A stretch of DNA of 64,000 bases from Nesterenkonia sp. PF2B19. GTDB taxonomy: Bacteria > Actinomycetota > Actinomycetes > Actinomycetales > Micrococcaceae. The DNA lies in NCBI RefSeq assembly GCF_001758425.2, contig NZ_MDSS02000010.1, positions 1 to 64,000 of the forward strand. Direction: 5' to 3'. The translations under genes were made by a program, and so were the position numbers. Every line of letters begins with the position of its first letter. The first letter of the stretch is position 1. Below, piece by piece: positions 27,177 through 37,226 of the stretch. A model generated the notes under the pieces. The model saw only the letters and a program-made list of their open reading frames with translations. It was not told the origin of the DNA and ran no database searches.

Positions 27177-28606
27177 ATGCATTCCGACGACGCCGCCCGC
27201 CTCTCCCCCGGGGAGCCGCACCGCATCAGCGCAGGGCTCCGCACCCGGTTCGCCGAGGAGTTCGGCCGGGATCCGGACGGCGTCTGGTTCGCCCCCGGGC
27301 GGGCGAACCTCAACGGTGAACACGTGGACTTCCATGGTGGCCGGTGCCTGCCGATGGCTCTGGCGCATGGCACCTACGTGGCCGCCGCCCCGCGGCAGGA
27401 CGGCCTGCTGCGGCTGCGCACCCTGGACCCGGAGCTCGACGACGGCGTGCAGACCCTCAGCCTGGCCGCCGTCGGCGCGGTGATGAGCGACGACGGCGCG
27501 GAGGCCGGCGAGCCGGCCACGATCACCGATGTGCACACCATCGTGCCCGGGCAGATCTCAGGATGGACCTGGTACGTGGCCGGCACCCTGTGGGCGCTGG
27601 CTCGGGTGGGCGAGGAGGCCCCGGAGCTGGCGGTGCCGGAGGACTTCGGCGCGGACCTGCTGATCTGCTCGACCCTGCCCATCGGCGGCGGGCTGTCCTC
27701 CTCGGCCGCGCTGGAGTGCTCGGCGATGCTGGCGTTCGTCGCTCTGGCCACCCCGCTGGGAGCGGCAAACCGTGGAACCGCGCTGGACGCGGCCCTGGAC
27801 GACGAGCTGAGGGCCCGGCTGGCTGCGGCCTGCATGCGCGCCGAGGTGGAGGTGGTCGGTGCAGGCACCGGCGGGCTGGACCAGACGGTGAGCCTGAGGG
27901 GGCGTGCCGGTCATGTGGTGTCCCTGGACTGCCGGGACTTCACGGTGGAGCGCCTGCCGATGGACGGACTGCTGGCCGAGCACGCCTTCTTGGCGATCGA
28001 CACCCGGCAGGCCCACTGGCTGGGTGACGGGCAGTTCGACGATCGTCGCGCCGACTCGGAGGCGGCGATGCGCCTGCTCGGTGTGGACCGGCTGCGGGAT
28101 CTGCTGCCCGAGCACCCGGAGACTGGCGACGTCGACGTCGCGCTGGCACGGTTCGATGAGCTGACCGGCGGCCATGAGCTGGCCAGCGAAGCAGAGGCGC
28201 TCGAGGGGCGCAGCACGGCGGCATGCCGGCGTCGCCTGCGGCATGCGTTGACGGAGATGCTGCGATCTGAGCAGCTGGACCGGATCCTCACTGACGAGGA
28301 ACTGGAGCCCACGACGCGGCCGCCGAGGTGGGTCGCATCCTCACCGCCGGGCATGCCTCGATGCGGGACGACGCCGAAGTCTCCTTCCCGGCGGCGGACG
28401 CCCTGGTGGGGACGGTGTCCGAGGTCGGGGCGCTGGGCGCGCGGCTGATCGGCGGCGGCTTCGGCGGTTCCGTGCTCGCGCTGGTGCCCCGCGACCGCGA
28501 GGATGCGGTCATCGGGGCTGCGGCCCGAGTGTGCCAGGAGCAGGGGTTCACCGCTCCGCGGTTCCTGCATGTGGAACCGTCGGCGCCGGCGCGCGTGGTG
28601 GGGTGA
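27177..28606 (+). pseudogene. galK: Galactokinase, frameshifted in the C-terminal part
   Basis: A GHMP kinase that phosphorylates D-galactose to galactose 1-phosphate (Leloir pathway). PGRANLNGEHVDF is the galactokinase signature (with N where L or I is usual), PIGGGLSSSAALECSAM is the phosphate loop and GGGFGGSVLAL the third motif. The first frame fails after DRILTDEELEP; adding one C to the run at 28308-28310 gives HDAAAEVGRILTAGHASMRDD and runs to 28606 (476 residues, longer than most). The ATG at 27177 is near the gene's promoter region shared with divergent ohr. The galT and galE partners are not in the window. Confidence 0.9.
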
Positions 28607-29151
28607 GGGCCTTCCAGGTGGTCGCACCAGCCCCTCTGGAAGGACCGACCGTCCGTGAGATCCGCGCGACCGACCTCCCCGCCTTCCTCGCCGCCCGGCC
28701 GGACGCCGCGAGCATGGGCCCGTATCTGCTGCGCCAGCAGACCAGCGGCATCGGCACGGGCCTGGTGGCCTTCTGCGGGGAGGAGCTGAGCGGGTCACTG
28801 GAGCTGTGCTGGACCTGGCCTGCCGAGGTGAGAAACGTCCACGTCGTCGAGACTTGGCGAGGGCAAGGCATCGGCACCGCGCTGATGAACGCGGCTGAGC
28901 AGGCGGTGCTGGCGCGGGCCGCACAGGGTGAGTCGGCGGACGATGGTGAGCCTGCCGACGATGAGGAGGCGCTGAGCCTCCAGCTGCGCGTGAGCGCGGA
29001 CAACGCGGGCGGCCGGCGGCTCTACGAGCGGCTGGGGTACCGGCCCACCGGCGTGCGCACCACCACCACGTTCTCATCCGTGGACGACGGCGGCGCCCCC
29101 GGCACCGCCACCGAGACTGAGGAGCTGCTGGTCAAGCGCTTGGAGCCCTGA
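28603..29151 (+). CDS. GNAT family N-acetyltransferase
   Basis: A 182-residue acetyltransferase. HVVETWRGQGIGTALMNAAE is the acetyl-CoA-binding motif A (Q/RxxGxG/A) and VSADNAGGRRLYERLGY is motif B. The GTG start at 28603 overlaps the galactokinase stop (GTGA), so translation is coupled. The acceptor substrate is unknown; the link to galactose metabolism is by position only. An acidic insert (GESADDGEPADDEE) lies between the motifs. Confidence 0.85.
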   Translation: MRAFQVVAPAPLEGPTVREIRATDLPAFLAARPDAASMGPYLLRQQTSGIGTGLVAFCGEELSGSLELCWTWPAEVRNVHVVETWRGQGIGTALMNAAEQAVLARAAQGESADDGEPADDEEALSLQLRVSADNAGGRRLYERLGYRPTGVRTTTTFSSVDDGGAPGTATETEELLVKRLEP

Positions 29152-29162
29152 GCCGACTGCGA

Positions 29163-30407
29163 TCAGCGACGCGAACGGGTGAAGGCGGAGAGACCCGTGA
29201 TCTCTCGACCGACGATGAGCGCCTGCATGGAGTCGGTCCCCTCATACGTGGAGACCACTTCCATGTCGGTGAGATGACGCGCGATCTCGTTCTCCAGCAG
29301 AAGGCCGTTCCCGGCGAGGATGTCCCGTGCGGTGCGGCACATCTCCAGCGCCTTCCGCGACGTGGTCATCTTCACCAGTGAGGCCCGAGGGCCGGTCAGC
29401 CTCCCCGCCTCCGCGAGGTCGGCCATTCGCAGGCACATCAGCTGCATGGAGACCAGGTCGGAGAGCATCGTGGCCAGCTTCTCCTGGACCAGCTGGTATC
29501 CGCCGATGGGCCCGCCGAACTGCTCCCGCTCCAGGGAGTAGCGGACGGCGATGTCAAAGGCGGCCATCCCGTGGCCCAGCGCCTCCCAGGACGCCCCGCC
29601 GCGCGTCGCGGCCAGCACTCGGTTGACACCCGCGAAGCTCTCGCAGTGCTCCAGACGGTTCTCCGAGGGGACCCTGAGGGCCTCGATCACGATGTCCGCC
29701 TGGTTGATGGCACGCTTGCCGATCTTCCCGGTGATGACCTCAGGCCGATAACCCGCAGGCCAGGCGCCGTCGTCCTGCCTCTCCACCACGAACGCCTTGA
29801 CCTGGCCGTCAGCCTCATCCCGGGCATAGACCACGACGACGTCGGCGGCATGTCCGTTGCCGATCCAGCGTTTGTGCCCATCGAGCACCCAGGTGTCACC
29901 TTCTCGGCGCGCCCGCGTCTCCAGCGAGACTGAGTCCGAGCCGTGGGCCGGCTCGGTCAGAGCGAAGGCCCCGGTCTTCTCCAATCGAGCCATGGCGGGC
30001 AGCCACCGGTGGTGCTGTTCGTCATTGCCCAGCATGTAGATGCTGCCCATGCACAGCGACGAGTGCACCCCGAAGAAGGTGTTCACGGACCCGTCGATGC
30101 GCCCCATCTCCCGCGCCACGATCCCCGCAGCTCGCCGGGAGAGCCCCGGACATCCGTGCCCCGGGATGAAGCCGCCCACGATGCCGAGCTCCGCCAATCC
30201 GGGCAGCACAGAGGTGGGGAACTCTGCCCGCTCCCAGTGGTCATCGATCACCGGGGCGATCTCTCGCAGTCCGAACTCCCGGACCCGGTCACGCAGGTCC
30301 CGCTCGTCCTGGCTGAGATCCGCGTCGAGCTCGAAGAAGTCCAGAACTGTCGGCTCCTGGCCTACAGAGGTGTCTGCCGCCGGAGCGGCACTCAGGGTCT
30401 CAGCCAT
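29163..30407 (-). CDS. Acyl-CoA dehydrogenase, glutaryl-CoA dehydrogenase-like
   Basis: A 414-residue FAD enzyme. ALTEPAHGSDS and WVLDGHKRWIGNG are the FAD-binding signatures, LAGNGLLLENEIARHLTDME and STYEGTDSMQALIVGREITG carry the catalytic Glu in the position used by glutaryl-CoA and isovaleryl-type enzymes. It introduces a double bond in an acyl-CoA and passes electrons to ETF. The ATG at 30407 has GGAG nine bases upstream; the ATG at 30416 is too close to it. It is the last gene of the CoA-transferase/thioesterase operon. The exact acyl group is not visible. Confidence 0.9.
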   Translation of the reverse strand: MAETLSAAPAADTSVGQEPTVLDFFELDADLSQDERDLRDRVREFGLREIAPVIDDHWERAEFPTSVLPGLAELGIVGGFIPGHGCPGLSRRAAGIVAREMGRIDGSVNTFFGVHSSLCMGSIYMLGNDEQHHRWLPAMARLEKTGAFALTEPAHGSDSVSLETRARREGDTWVLDGHKRWIGNGHAADVVVVYARDEADGQVKAFVVERQDDGAWPAGYRPEVITGKIGKRAINQADIVIEALRVPSENRLEHCESFAGVNRVLAATRGGASWEALGHGMAAFDIAVRYSLEREQFGGPIGGYQLVQEKLATMLSDLVSMQLMCLRMADLAEAGRLTGPRASLVKMTTSRKALEMCRTARDILAGNGLLLENEIARHLTDMEVVSTYEGTDSMQALIVGREITGLSAFTRSRR

Positions 30408-30496
30408 CGAAGGCATCTCCTTCTCAGAACGTACGGGATGGACAGCAGGGAGTGGTCGGAACCGGTCGACTCGGGGAAGAGCGAGGACGGGCCGGA

Positions 30497-30928
30497 TCAG
30501 AGCTGCCCTGCTCTTTCGGCAGTGTCCTCGGGGATCAGCGCCGCCTCGAGCGCGGCCCGGAGGTCCGGGCTCAGGGGCTCCGGGCGTCCGACCTCTGGAT
30601 CTACGCAGACCATCACGGAACGGCCGGTGACGCAGGCCCGCCCCTTCTGGTGCAGCTCGTGGTGGACGCTGAACGACGTCGTGCCGATCCGGGATATCCA
30701 CACGCGCGCCGTCGTCTCTTCCCCGTAGTGCAGCGGGTGGACATAGTCGACGGAAAGGGAGCGCACCAGGCGCGGCCTCTCCGGAATGCCCCGGAACCAC
30801 TGGGAGGAGGCCTGGATGCGCGCCTCTTCGAACAGCGTGATGACCTTGGCGTTGTTCACATGCGCGTTGAGGTCCTGATCCGACCATCGCAGCGGCATGG
30901 CGCAGGTGAACGGTGCGACGCCTGTCAC
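30497..30928 (-). CDS. Hotdog-fold acyl-CoA thioesterase
   Basis: A 143-residue 4HBT-type thioesterase. MPLRWSDQDLNAHVNNAKVI holds the conserved catalytic Asp and the HVNNA stretch; the central strand SVHHELHQKGRACVTGRSVM completes the hotdog fold. It hydrolyses acyl-CoA, probably recycling CoA in this catabolic operon. The GTG start at 30928 overlaps the CoA-transferase stop by four bases (GTGA), so the two are coupled. Confidence 0.9.
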   Translation of the reverse strand: MTGVAPFTCAMPLRWSDQDLNAHVNNAKVITLFEEARIQASSQWFRGIPERPRLVRSLSVDYVHPLHYGEETTARVWISRIGTTSFSVHHELHQKGRACVTGRSVMVCVDPEVGRPEPLSPDLRAALEAALIPEDTAERAGQL

Positions 30929-32205
30929 CGCACGCCCTCAGCCGAGGCGCCGCCGCCGGAGGAGTCTCCGCTCTTCTCTCGCCGCTCGGCGAGCCAGGTC
31001 AGCACGGCGTCCTGGTCCTCCCCCAGGGCCGGGGGCTGCTTGGGATAGCTGGCGGGCGTCCGGCTGTAGGTGACAGGATGCCTGACGGTCGGCACGCTCG
31101 TCTCACCGTCGCCGCTCTCGGCCACGGGCTCCAGGCCCAGAGAGGCGGCGAACTCCACCCCTTCGTCGATCCCGAGGATGGGCGAGCATGGCACGCCTTC
31201 AGCCTGCAGGGCGTCGAACCATTCCTGAGCCGTGGCTCCGGCGAGCGCGTCGAGGAGCAGAGGGCGGAGCTCGTCCCGATGCCCGTTCCGGGCCTCCATG
31301 GAGGAGAAGCGGGGGTCGTCAGCAAGTTCCGGCAGCCCGAGGCGGGTGACCAGTCGGGTGAACTGCCGGTCGTTGCCCACGCAGATGATGAGGTCTCGAT
31401 CCTTCGCAGGGAAAGGTCCGTACGGATAGAGGCTGGGGTGGTCGTTGCCGAGTCTCCGGGGCACGTTTCCGCAGGCGACGTAGCCGGTGGTCTGGTTCAC
31501 CAGGCCGGACAGCGCTGAGGAGAGCAGGTCCAGGGCCAGATGCTGACCTTTGCCGGAGGCCTCCCGCTCCCGCAGGGCGCCGAGGATGCCGACTGCCGCG
31601 TGGAGGCCGGTGATGACGTCGAACATCGCCACTCCTGCACGCTGCGGCGAACCGTCGGCCTCCCCGGTCACGGACATGAACCCGGAGACGCCCTGAGCGA
31701 GCAGGTCGTAGCCGGGCATCGTGGCCCCGCCCTTGGTGCCGAAGCCGGTGATGCTCACATGGACGATCTCGGGCCAACGCCGCGCCACCGACTCGACGTC
31801 GAGGCCGAACTTCGCGAGGCCTCCGGGCTTGAAGTTCTCCACGAAGACGTCGGCCGCATCGAGCAGCTCGTGAGCGGTGCGCAGATCCTCAGGATCCTTC
31901 AGATCCAGCATCACGGAGTGCTTGTTGCGGTTGACCGCGAGGTAGTAGGTGCTCACACCGTCACGGTGCGGGGGGATCCACTGGCGGGTGTCGTCTCCGC
32001 CGGGGCCTTCCACTTTGATCACGGTCGCCCCCATGTCCGCCAGGAGCATGGTGCAGTACGGCCCGGCCAGCACCCGGGAGAAGTCGGCGATGACGACGCC
32101 GGCCAGTGGACCCGTGGGCGTGGCCTGCGACGTCGGCCAGCACGCCGGGTCCTGGTCCTGAGATCCGTACTCCCCGGCGGCGACGTCTTCGGCTGACAGT
32201 GTCAT
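30925..32205 (-). CDS. CaiB/BaiF family III CoA-transferase
   Basis: A 426-residue transferase that moves CoA between carboxylates. The N-terminal LAGVVIADFSRVLAGPYCTM and KHSVMLDLKDPED, and GYDLLAQGVSGFMSVTGE with the catalytic Asp167, are the family's hallmarks. The ATG at 32205 has GGGGGAAG upstream. It is the first gene of the operon with the thioesterase and the acyl-CoA dehydrogenase and is divergent from a LysR gene. A CoA-transferase plus GCDH-like dehydrogenase plus LysR regulator resembles glutarate catabolism, but the acid could be another dicarboxylate or branched acid. Confidence 0.93.
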   Translation of the reverse strand: MTLSAEDVAAGEYGSQDQDPACWPTSQATPTGPLAGVVIADFSRVLAGPYCTMLLADMGATVIKVEGPGGDDTRQWIPPHRDGVSTYYLAVNRNKHSVMLDLKDPEDLRTAHELLDAADVFVENFKPGGLAKFGLDVESVARRWPEIVHVSITGFGTKGGATMPGYDLLAQGVSGFMSVTGEADGSPQRAGVAMFDVITGLHAAVGILGALREREASGKGQHLALDLLSSALSGLVNQTTGYVACGNVPRRLGNDHPSLYPYGPFPAKDRDLIICVGNDRQFTRLVTRLGLPELADDPRFSSMEARNGHRDELRPLLLDALAGATAQEWFDALQAEGVPCSPILGIDEGVEFAASLGLEPVAESGDGETSVPTVRHPVTYSRTPASYPKQPPALGEDQDAVLTWLAERREKSGDSSGGGASAEGVR

Positions 32206-32264
32206 CACTTCCCCCGATTCCTGTGAACGCTGTGCTTTGCACCACACAACCACGCAGATTAGGC

Positions 32265-32279
32265 TTTGTCCAAGACAAA
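32265..32279. promoter_or_regulatory. LysR-type box between the CoA-transferase and lysR genes
   Basis: TTTGTC-CAA-GACAAA is a perfect 6-3-6 inverted repeat that contains the T-N11-A core of LysR-type sites. It is 60-64 bp from each divergent start, as expected for co-regulation. Confidence 0.7.
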
Positions 32280-32342
32280 TTCCTCTGAACTCTGATACCT
32301 GCGCGGCAATAATCGGACGGGCAGCACGAACAATGGAGGCGC

Positions 32343-33269
32343 ATGGAGGTCCACCAGGCTCAGGCCTTCCTCACGGTGGCCGAGGAGCTGCACTTCGGAC
32401 GGGCGGCCTCCCGGCTGCGCATGGCCCAGCCCCCGCTGAGCCGCCTCATCAAGCAGCTCGAGCGTTCCCTGGGAGCGGACCTCTTCGAACGCAGCACCCG
32501 TCACGTCGCCCTCACCGCCGCCGGCCGCGCCCTACTCGAACCCGCCCGGAGGCTCGTCGAAGCGTCAGAGGAGGCGGAACAGGCCGTGCGCAACGCTCTC
32601 ACCGGGGAGACGGGCCGGGTCCGCGTCGGGTTCGCGGGGGCCTCGATCAATCGCAAGGTCGGCGAGCTCGCCCGCCAGGTCCGTGCGGCACGCCCCGGGC
32701 TCATGCTGGAGCTCTACAGCTCGCAGTTCTCCCATCTGGGTCTCGAGCGCGTGCTGGACGGCTCCCTGGACCTGGTCATCGGGCGCTGGGACTTCCTGCC
32801 GGCCGAGGTCGACTCGGCAGTCATCGCCCTGGAGGAGGTGATGGTGGTCCTGCCGGCGGCCCACCCGCTGGCCTCGCGGGCCACGGTCGACATGCGGGAC
32901 CTCGCCGAGGAGCCCTGGATCACCCTTCCCGGTGGTGTCGGCGCCGCGCTGCAGAACCGCCTGAACTCGCTGGCGATGGCGGCCGGGTTCGTCCCCCGAG
33001 TCGTGCAGACCGCACCCGACTCATGGACGCAGGTGGTCCTCGTCGGCGCCCAGATGGGATGCGGCCTCAGTCTGGACTCCGTGCGGGACAACGTCTCGTC
33101 AGACGGCGTCGTGTTCTCCTCGATCACCTCGGAGGACCGCCCGTTGGAGGTGAGGATGATCTGGCGGCGGGCCGACGACAATCCGGCGCTGCACGCGGTC
33201 ATCGACATCGCCCAGACCATGTTCCCCGACCCACGGGACGGGCAGGAGGGGCAGGACGGACACACCTGA
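32343..33269 (+). CDS. LysR family transcriptional regulator
   Basis: A 308-residue regulator. The winged helix occupies residues 1-60 (FLTVAEELHFGRAASRLRMA, QPPLSRLIKQLERSLGADLF), followed by the LysR substrate domain (VRVGFAGASI, LPAAHPLA). It is divergent from the CoA-transferase operon with a palindromic LysR box between, so it most likely activates that operon when its carboxylate or acyl-CoA inducer is present. The C-terminal tail is Gly/Asp/Gln-rich. Confidence 0.94.
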   Translation: MEVHQAQAFLTVAEELHFGRAASRLRMAQPPLSRLIKQLERSLGADLFERSTRHVALTAAGRALLEPARRLVEASEEAEQAVRNALTGETGRVRVGFAGASINRKVGELARQVRAARPGLMLELYSSQFSHLGLERVLDGSLDLVIGRWDFLPAEVDSAVIALEEVMVVLPAAHPLASRATVDMRDLAEEPWITLPGGVGAALQNRLNSLAMAAGFVPRVVQTAPDSWTQVVLVGAQMGCGLSLDSVRDNVSSDGVVFSSITSEDRPLEVRMIWRRADDNPALHAVIDIAQTMFPDPRDGQEGQDGHT

Positions 33270-33299
33270 GGCGCGGGGGCGTCTCCCGACGACGGACCG

Positions 33300-34198
33300 T
33301 CACTCGTAGGTGTACCAGCCTGTCCGCTCTTCCTGCCGTACCGTCCGGCCTCCACCAGCTCCGTGATGGCCGGGTGTGGCAGGCTCGCGGGGTCGCCGGT
33401 CTGCTCATACTCGGCGTTCCGGATCATGTGCACGACGTCGATTCCCACCAGATCCATCAGCTCGAAGGGCCCCATGGGGTGGCGCAGGGCCGTCCGAGCG
33501 GCGGCGTCGATGTCCTGGAAGTCGGCCACGCCCTGGTCCAGGAGGCTCAGCGCCTCCTGGCGGATGGCGTGGAGCAGCCGATTGGCCACGAACCCGGGGA
33601 TCTCCTTCCGCAGCGTGACCAGGGTCTTGCCGAGGGCGCGGGTGAAGTCCGCCGCGCGTTCGAGCGTGGCTTCCGAGGTGCCGGGGTGCGGCACCAGCTC
33701 CACGCACTCCATGACCAGGGCCGGATTGAAGAAGTGCAGGTTGCACACCCGCTCCGGATGCCGCACCGCGTCCGCCAGGCGGGACGACACGATGTTGGAC
33801 GAGTTGGTGGCCAAGATGGTGTCAGGACCGCAGACGGCGTCCAGCTCGCTGAAGATCCTGCGTTTCACACCGAGCTCCTCCACAGCGGCTTCGATGACGA
33901 TGTCGCTGGCGGCCGCGACCGCGTCACGGTCGGTGGTCATGCTCAGGCGACCCCAGGCTGCGGCCACGTCCTCCGGAGTCTGCCTTCCCTTCTCCACATC
34001 CCTGTCCAGTCGGGAGCGCAGCTGGTCGCCCGCGGAGTCGAGCTGCTCCTGGCTGATGTCCACCAGGTGGGTGCGGAAGCCGGCGAGCGCGGACACGGCC
34101 GCGATCTGTGAGCCCATGGTGCCAGCGCCCACCACGGTGGCCGTGGAGATCGCTGACTCCCCCTGAGGCGTCGAGGGCTCGTGGGCGTGAGTGCTCAT
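33300..34198 (-). pseudogene. 3-hydroxyacyl-CoA dehydrogenase, frameshifted at the extreme C-terminus
   Basis: An NAD-dependent beta-oxidation enzyme. TATVVGAGTMGSQIAAVSAL is the dinucleotide motif, HFFNPALVMECVELV holds the catalytic His region and MGPFELMDLVGIDVVH the C-terminal helical domain. The frame breaks at about 33319: adding one G gives GRYGRKSGQGWYTYE with a stop at 33300, the usual end of the family (299 residues); as written it runs on through the lysR gene. The ATG at 34198 overlaps the enoyl-CoA hydratase stop by four bases. Sequencing error is likely. It would act on the hydratase product. Confidence 0.9.
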
Positions 34199-35133
34199 TC
34201 CTGGCCTCCTTCAGGGGCGCGATCGGATGCGGCGGGGCTTCCGGAGTCAGTGGGTCGGGACGGCTGCACCACCTGGTGCGCGCTGTAGTCGGGCGTCCGC
34301 TTCTCCAGAAAGGCGCCGGTGCCCTCTGCTCGCTCTCCGGTGCTGTAGAGCACCGACTGGGCCAGTCGTTCAAGGAGCATGCCGGTCGCGGCGTCGGCGT
34401 TCAGACCGTGACGGATGATCGTGGTGGCGAGCTGGACGGCGAGCGGCCCCCGGGCCATGATCTGGGCTGCGGTCCGTCGCGCCTCCTCGAGCAGGCCGTC
34501 CGGTTCCACGACGGCAGTAACCAGCCCCGCCTGCAGCGCCTCATCGGCGTCGAGACGGCGCCCGGTCAGGATCATCTCGGTGGCCCGCCCGGCACCGATC
34601 AGCCGGGCAAGACGCTGGGTGCCGCCGGCGGCGGGGATGATGCCCAACCCCGTCTCCGGCAGGGCGAAACGAGCGGCCGTGGAGGCGATCCGGATGTCGC
34701 AGGCCAGCGCCAGCTCGAGCCCGCCCCCGAAGGCATAGCCGTTGACGGCGGCGATCGTGGGCTTCTCCACGGCCTCTACGGCGGTGTAGAACCGCTGCAT
34801 GGTGGCACGCAGCCCGTCCTCAGGCGTGCGCCGGGCGAGCTCGTTGATGTCGGCACCGGCGACGAAGGCCTTCTCCCCTGCCCCGGTGAACACGATGACC
34901 CGCACGGCGTCGTCCCACCGGAGCTCCTCCACCGCATCGGCCAGCTGCTGCAGGACACGGCTGTCCAGGGCGTTGCGGACCTCCGGACGGTCCACAGTGA
35001 TCGTCCCGATGCCGTCGTCGACGTCCAGGATCAGGCTCCCGACCCTGCGGGTGGATTCGTGTGCATATGTGGTCATCGTCGATTGTGCCCCTTCACGTGT
35101 CGGGTCGGTCTCGGTGGTCGGTTGCAGTGTCAT
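34195..35133 (-). CDS. Enoyl-CoA hydratase/isomerase family protein
   Basis: A 312-residue crotonase-fold enzyme. VDRPEVRNALDSRVLQQLA, AFVAGADINELARR (oxyanion), GYAFGGGLELALACDIRI and ALPETGLGIIPAAGGTQRL with the two Glu positions are present. It hydrates enoyl-CoA in beta-oxidation. The ATG at 35133 overlaps the TRAP permease stop (ATGA) and has AAGGAG five bases upstream; an ATG at 35076 is an alternative that would drop an unstructured 19-residue head. It is followed by the 3-hydroxyacyl-CoA dehydrogenase with a four-base overlap. Confidence 0.93.
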   Translation of the reverse strand: MTLQPTTETDPTREGAQSTMTTYAHESTRRVGSLILDVDDGIGTITVDRPEVRNALDSRVLQQLADAVEELRWDDAVRVIVFTGAGEKAFVAGADINELARRTPEDGLRATMQRFYTAVEAVEKPTIAAVNGYAFGGGLELALACDIRIASTAARFALPETGLGIIPAAGGTQRLARLIGAGRATEMILTGRRLDADEALQAGLVTAVVEPDGLLEEARRTAAQIMARGPLAVQLATTIIRHGLNADAATGMLLERLAQSVLYSTGERAEGTGAFLEKRTPDYSAHQVVQPSRPTDSGSPAASDRAPEGGQE

Positions 35134-37226
35134 CGTGCTCCTTCCGCGGCGGCCTCGGCGGCCGCATCCTGGGGTGTGTCGTCCTCCTGACGGCCGCGTC
35201 CCGCCCAGGCCACGCCCACCACTCCCGCGACGACGGCCAGGCCGACCAACGCCCAGATGCTCCCGCTGAGGAAGAGAAGGAACCCGCCGGCTCCGAGCAG
35301 CACCCGCAGCGGCACGCTCACATGCGCTTCGACGCCGACCAGCCAGCCCCCGATCGCGCAGGCAAGGGCGTAGACCGCCACGAGGCCGGCCAGCAGCGCC
35401 AGCGCGACATCGCCGAACCCTGCCTGGGCCACGAGAGCCGGATTGAGCACGAACCCGAAGGGCACGACGTACTTCACGGCACCGAGCTTCATCGCGGAGA
35501 TGCAGGTCGCCATCGGGCTGGATCGGGCGATCCCTGCGGCGGCGAACGCGGCCAGTCCGACCGGCGGAGTGATGTAGGAGACCGAGGCCCAGTAGATGAC
35601 GAACAGGTGCGCCGCGATCGGATCCACTCCCAGCGCGGTGACGGCGGGGACCATGACGATGGCGAGGAAGACGTAGGCCGCGGAGATCGTCAGCCCCATG
35701 CCGAGGATGAAGCACACCAGGGCGCTGGCGATGAGGATCAGCAGCAGGTTGTCCCCGACGACGGCGACGAGGTCGCGGGACAGCGACAGCGCCACTCCGG
35801 TGGCGGAGAGTCCACCCAGGAACAGCCCCACCCCGGCGATGATCGCGATGATCTGCCCGAGGGTCCGGCCGACGTCGAGCACCATCGCGAGCCATTCCTG
35901 CGGACCGAAGCGCAGCCCCGGGGTGACCACAGCGATGGCCAGGAGCACGCCCACGACCCAGAACGGGACCTGGGACTCTGACCCTGAGGTGAACAGCAGG
36001 ACGGTCAGCAGGGCGAGCGCCCCCAGGTAGGGCCATCCCGCCAGCAGCGAGGCGCCCAGCCGAGGAAGCCGTTCCCGCGGCGTGCCGGTAAGACCCTGCT
36101 GCGCGGCATAGCCGTCGATCTGCAGGAAGATGCCCAGGAAGTAGAGCACCGCGGGGATGGTGGCCGCGATGAGGACCTCGGTGTAGGGAACCCCGACGAA
36201 GGAGACCATGAGGAAGGCGGCCGTGCCCATGATCGGCGGCGTGATGGAGCCGCCCGATGAGGCCGTGGCCTCGATCCCTCCGGCCATGCGGGCGCTGAAA
36301 CCGCTGCGTTTCATGGCAGGGATGGTCATGGGGCCGGTGGTGAGCACGTTGGAGACGGCCGAGCCGCTCATCATGCCCATGGCGGCAGAGCTCGCCACCG
36401 TGACCTTCGCCGAGCCCCCGCGGTATCGGCCGAACAACGCCATGGACAGGCCATGGAAGAACCCTGCGCCGCCGGTGTGCTGGAGGACGACGCCGAAGAG
36501 CAGGAAACCGACCAGGATGGACCCTGCCGTCTGCAGCGGCAGGCCCAGAATGCTCTCCGCCCCCATCACGTGGATCTGCGCGATCGTCGGAAGGTCGTAG
36601 GAGATCCCCTGCAGCAGACCCATCGGTATGACGTCGGCGACCATCGGATACAGCGAGAAGGCCAGGGCCAGCACCGCCACGATCCATCCCGCGGCCCGTC
36701 GAAGGGCCTCCAAGACGATGCCCCACAGGACGAAGCTGAGCACCGTGGCAGTGGTCGGCGCGACGAACTCCCAGCCATACTCCTGGATGTCCACGCCGTG
36801 GTAGGCGAACCACAGGCAGCACGCGAGGAAGACCGCCAGCACCAGCACGTCGTACCAGGGGACGCCCGGGGCGGCGTCCTCGCCCGCGGTCGGGGCGGAC
36901 CGTGCACCGCGGGCCGGCCACATGATGAACACGATCGGGATGAAGCAGGCGATCAGCAGATAGAGGAAGGCGTTGGTCAGCACGGCCAGGCCTCCGATGT
37001 TCCAGAAGAACACCTGATTCATGGTCAGCAGGATCCCGGCCAGGGTGAGCCCGGTGACGACCACGGTCCACGGGAGGGTCAGACGAGGGTTCCTCCGGAC
37101 GGCGTCGAGGACGCGGCGCGTCTCCGTGGACTCCTCCCCCTCGGACATCGCGGGCATCCCGGGGGCCTCAGGTTGCTCCCGCCGGGTCGTCGCTGCGCTG
37201 CGGCGCTCAGGACTGATGGAGGTCAT
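35130..37226 (-). CDS. TRAP transporter fused permease subunit (4TM/12TM type)
   Basis: A 698-residue membrane protein in which the small (about four-span) and large (about 12-span) TRAP subunits are fused, as in TAXI-type transporters. Conserved stretches include SGSAVSNVLTTGPMTIPAMK, SSGGSITPPIMGTAAFLM and VSYITPPVGLAAFAAAGIA. It couples uptake of carboxylates to the sodium gradient. The start at 37226 overlaps the binding-protein stop by four bases. It leads into the hydratase and dehydrogenase genes, so the transported acid is probably degraded through CoA thioesters. Confidence 0.94.
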   Translation of the reverse strand: MTSISPERRSAATTRREQPEAPGMPAMSEGEESTETRRVLDAVRRNPRLTLPWTVVVTGLTLAGILLTMNQVFFWNIGGLAVLTNAFLYLLIACFIPIVFIMWPARGARSAPTAGEDAAPGVPWYDVLVLAVFLACCLWFAYHGVDIQEYGWEFVAPTTATVLSFVLWGIVLEALRRAAGWIVAVLALAFSLYPMVADVIPMGLLQGISYDLPTIAQIHVMGAESILGLPLQTAGSILVGFLLFGVVLQHTGGAGFFHGLSMALFGRYRGGSAKVTVASSAAMGMMSGSAVSNVLTTGPMTIPAMKRSGFSARMAGGIEATASSGGSITPPIMGTAAFLMVSFVGVPYTEVLIAATIPAVLYFLGIFLQIDGYAAQQGLTGTPRERLPRLGASLLAGWPYLGALALLTVLLFTSGSESQVPFWVVGVLLAIAVVTPGLRFGPQEWLAMVLDVGRTLGQIIAIIAGVGLFLGGLSATGVALSLSRDLVAVVGDNLLLILIASALVCFILGMGLTISAAYVFLAIVMVPAVTALGVDPIAAHLFVIYWASVSYITPPVGLAAFAAAGIARSSPMATCISAMKLGAVKYVVPFGFVLNPALVAQAGFGDVALALLAGLVAVYALACAIGGWLVGVEAHVSVPLRVLLGAGGFLLFLSGSIWALVGLAVVAGVVGVAWAGRGRQEDDTPQDAAAEAAAEGAR

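Noticed and set aside
32714-33299. The extended C-terminus of the 3-hydroxyacyl-CoA dehydrogenase frame running through lysR
   Set aside because: It follows a single-base loss near 33319. Restoring the base ends the protein at 33300 with the usual GWYTYE ending.
34195-37071. 958-residue frame continuing upstream of the enoyl-CoA hydratase
   Set aside because: Only the 312 residues to 35133 are the hydratase. The rest overlaps the TRAP permease gene and is Arg/Gly/His-rich shadow.
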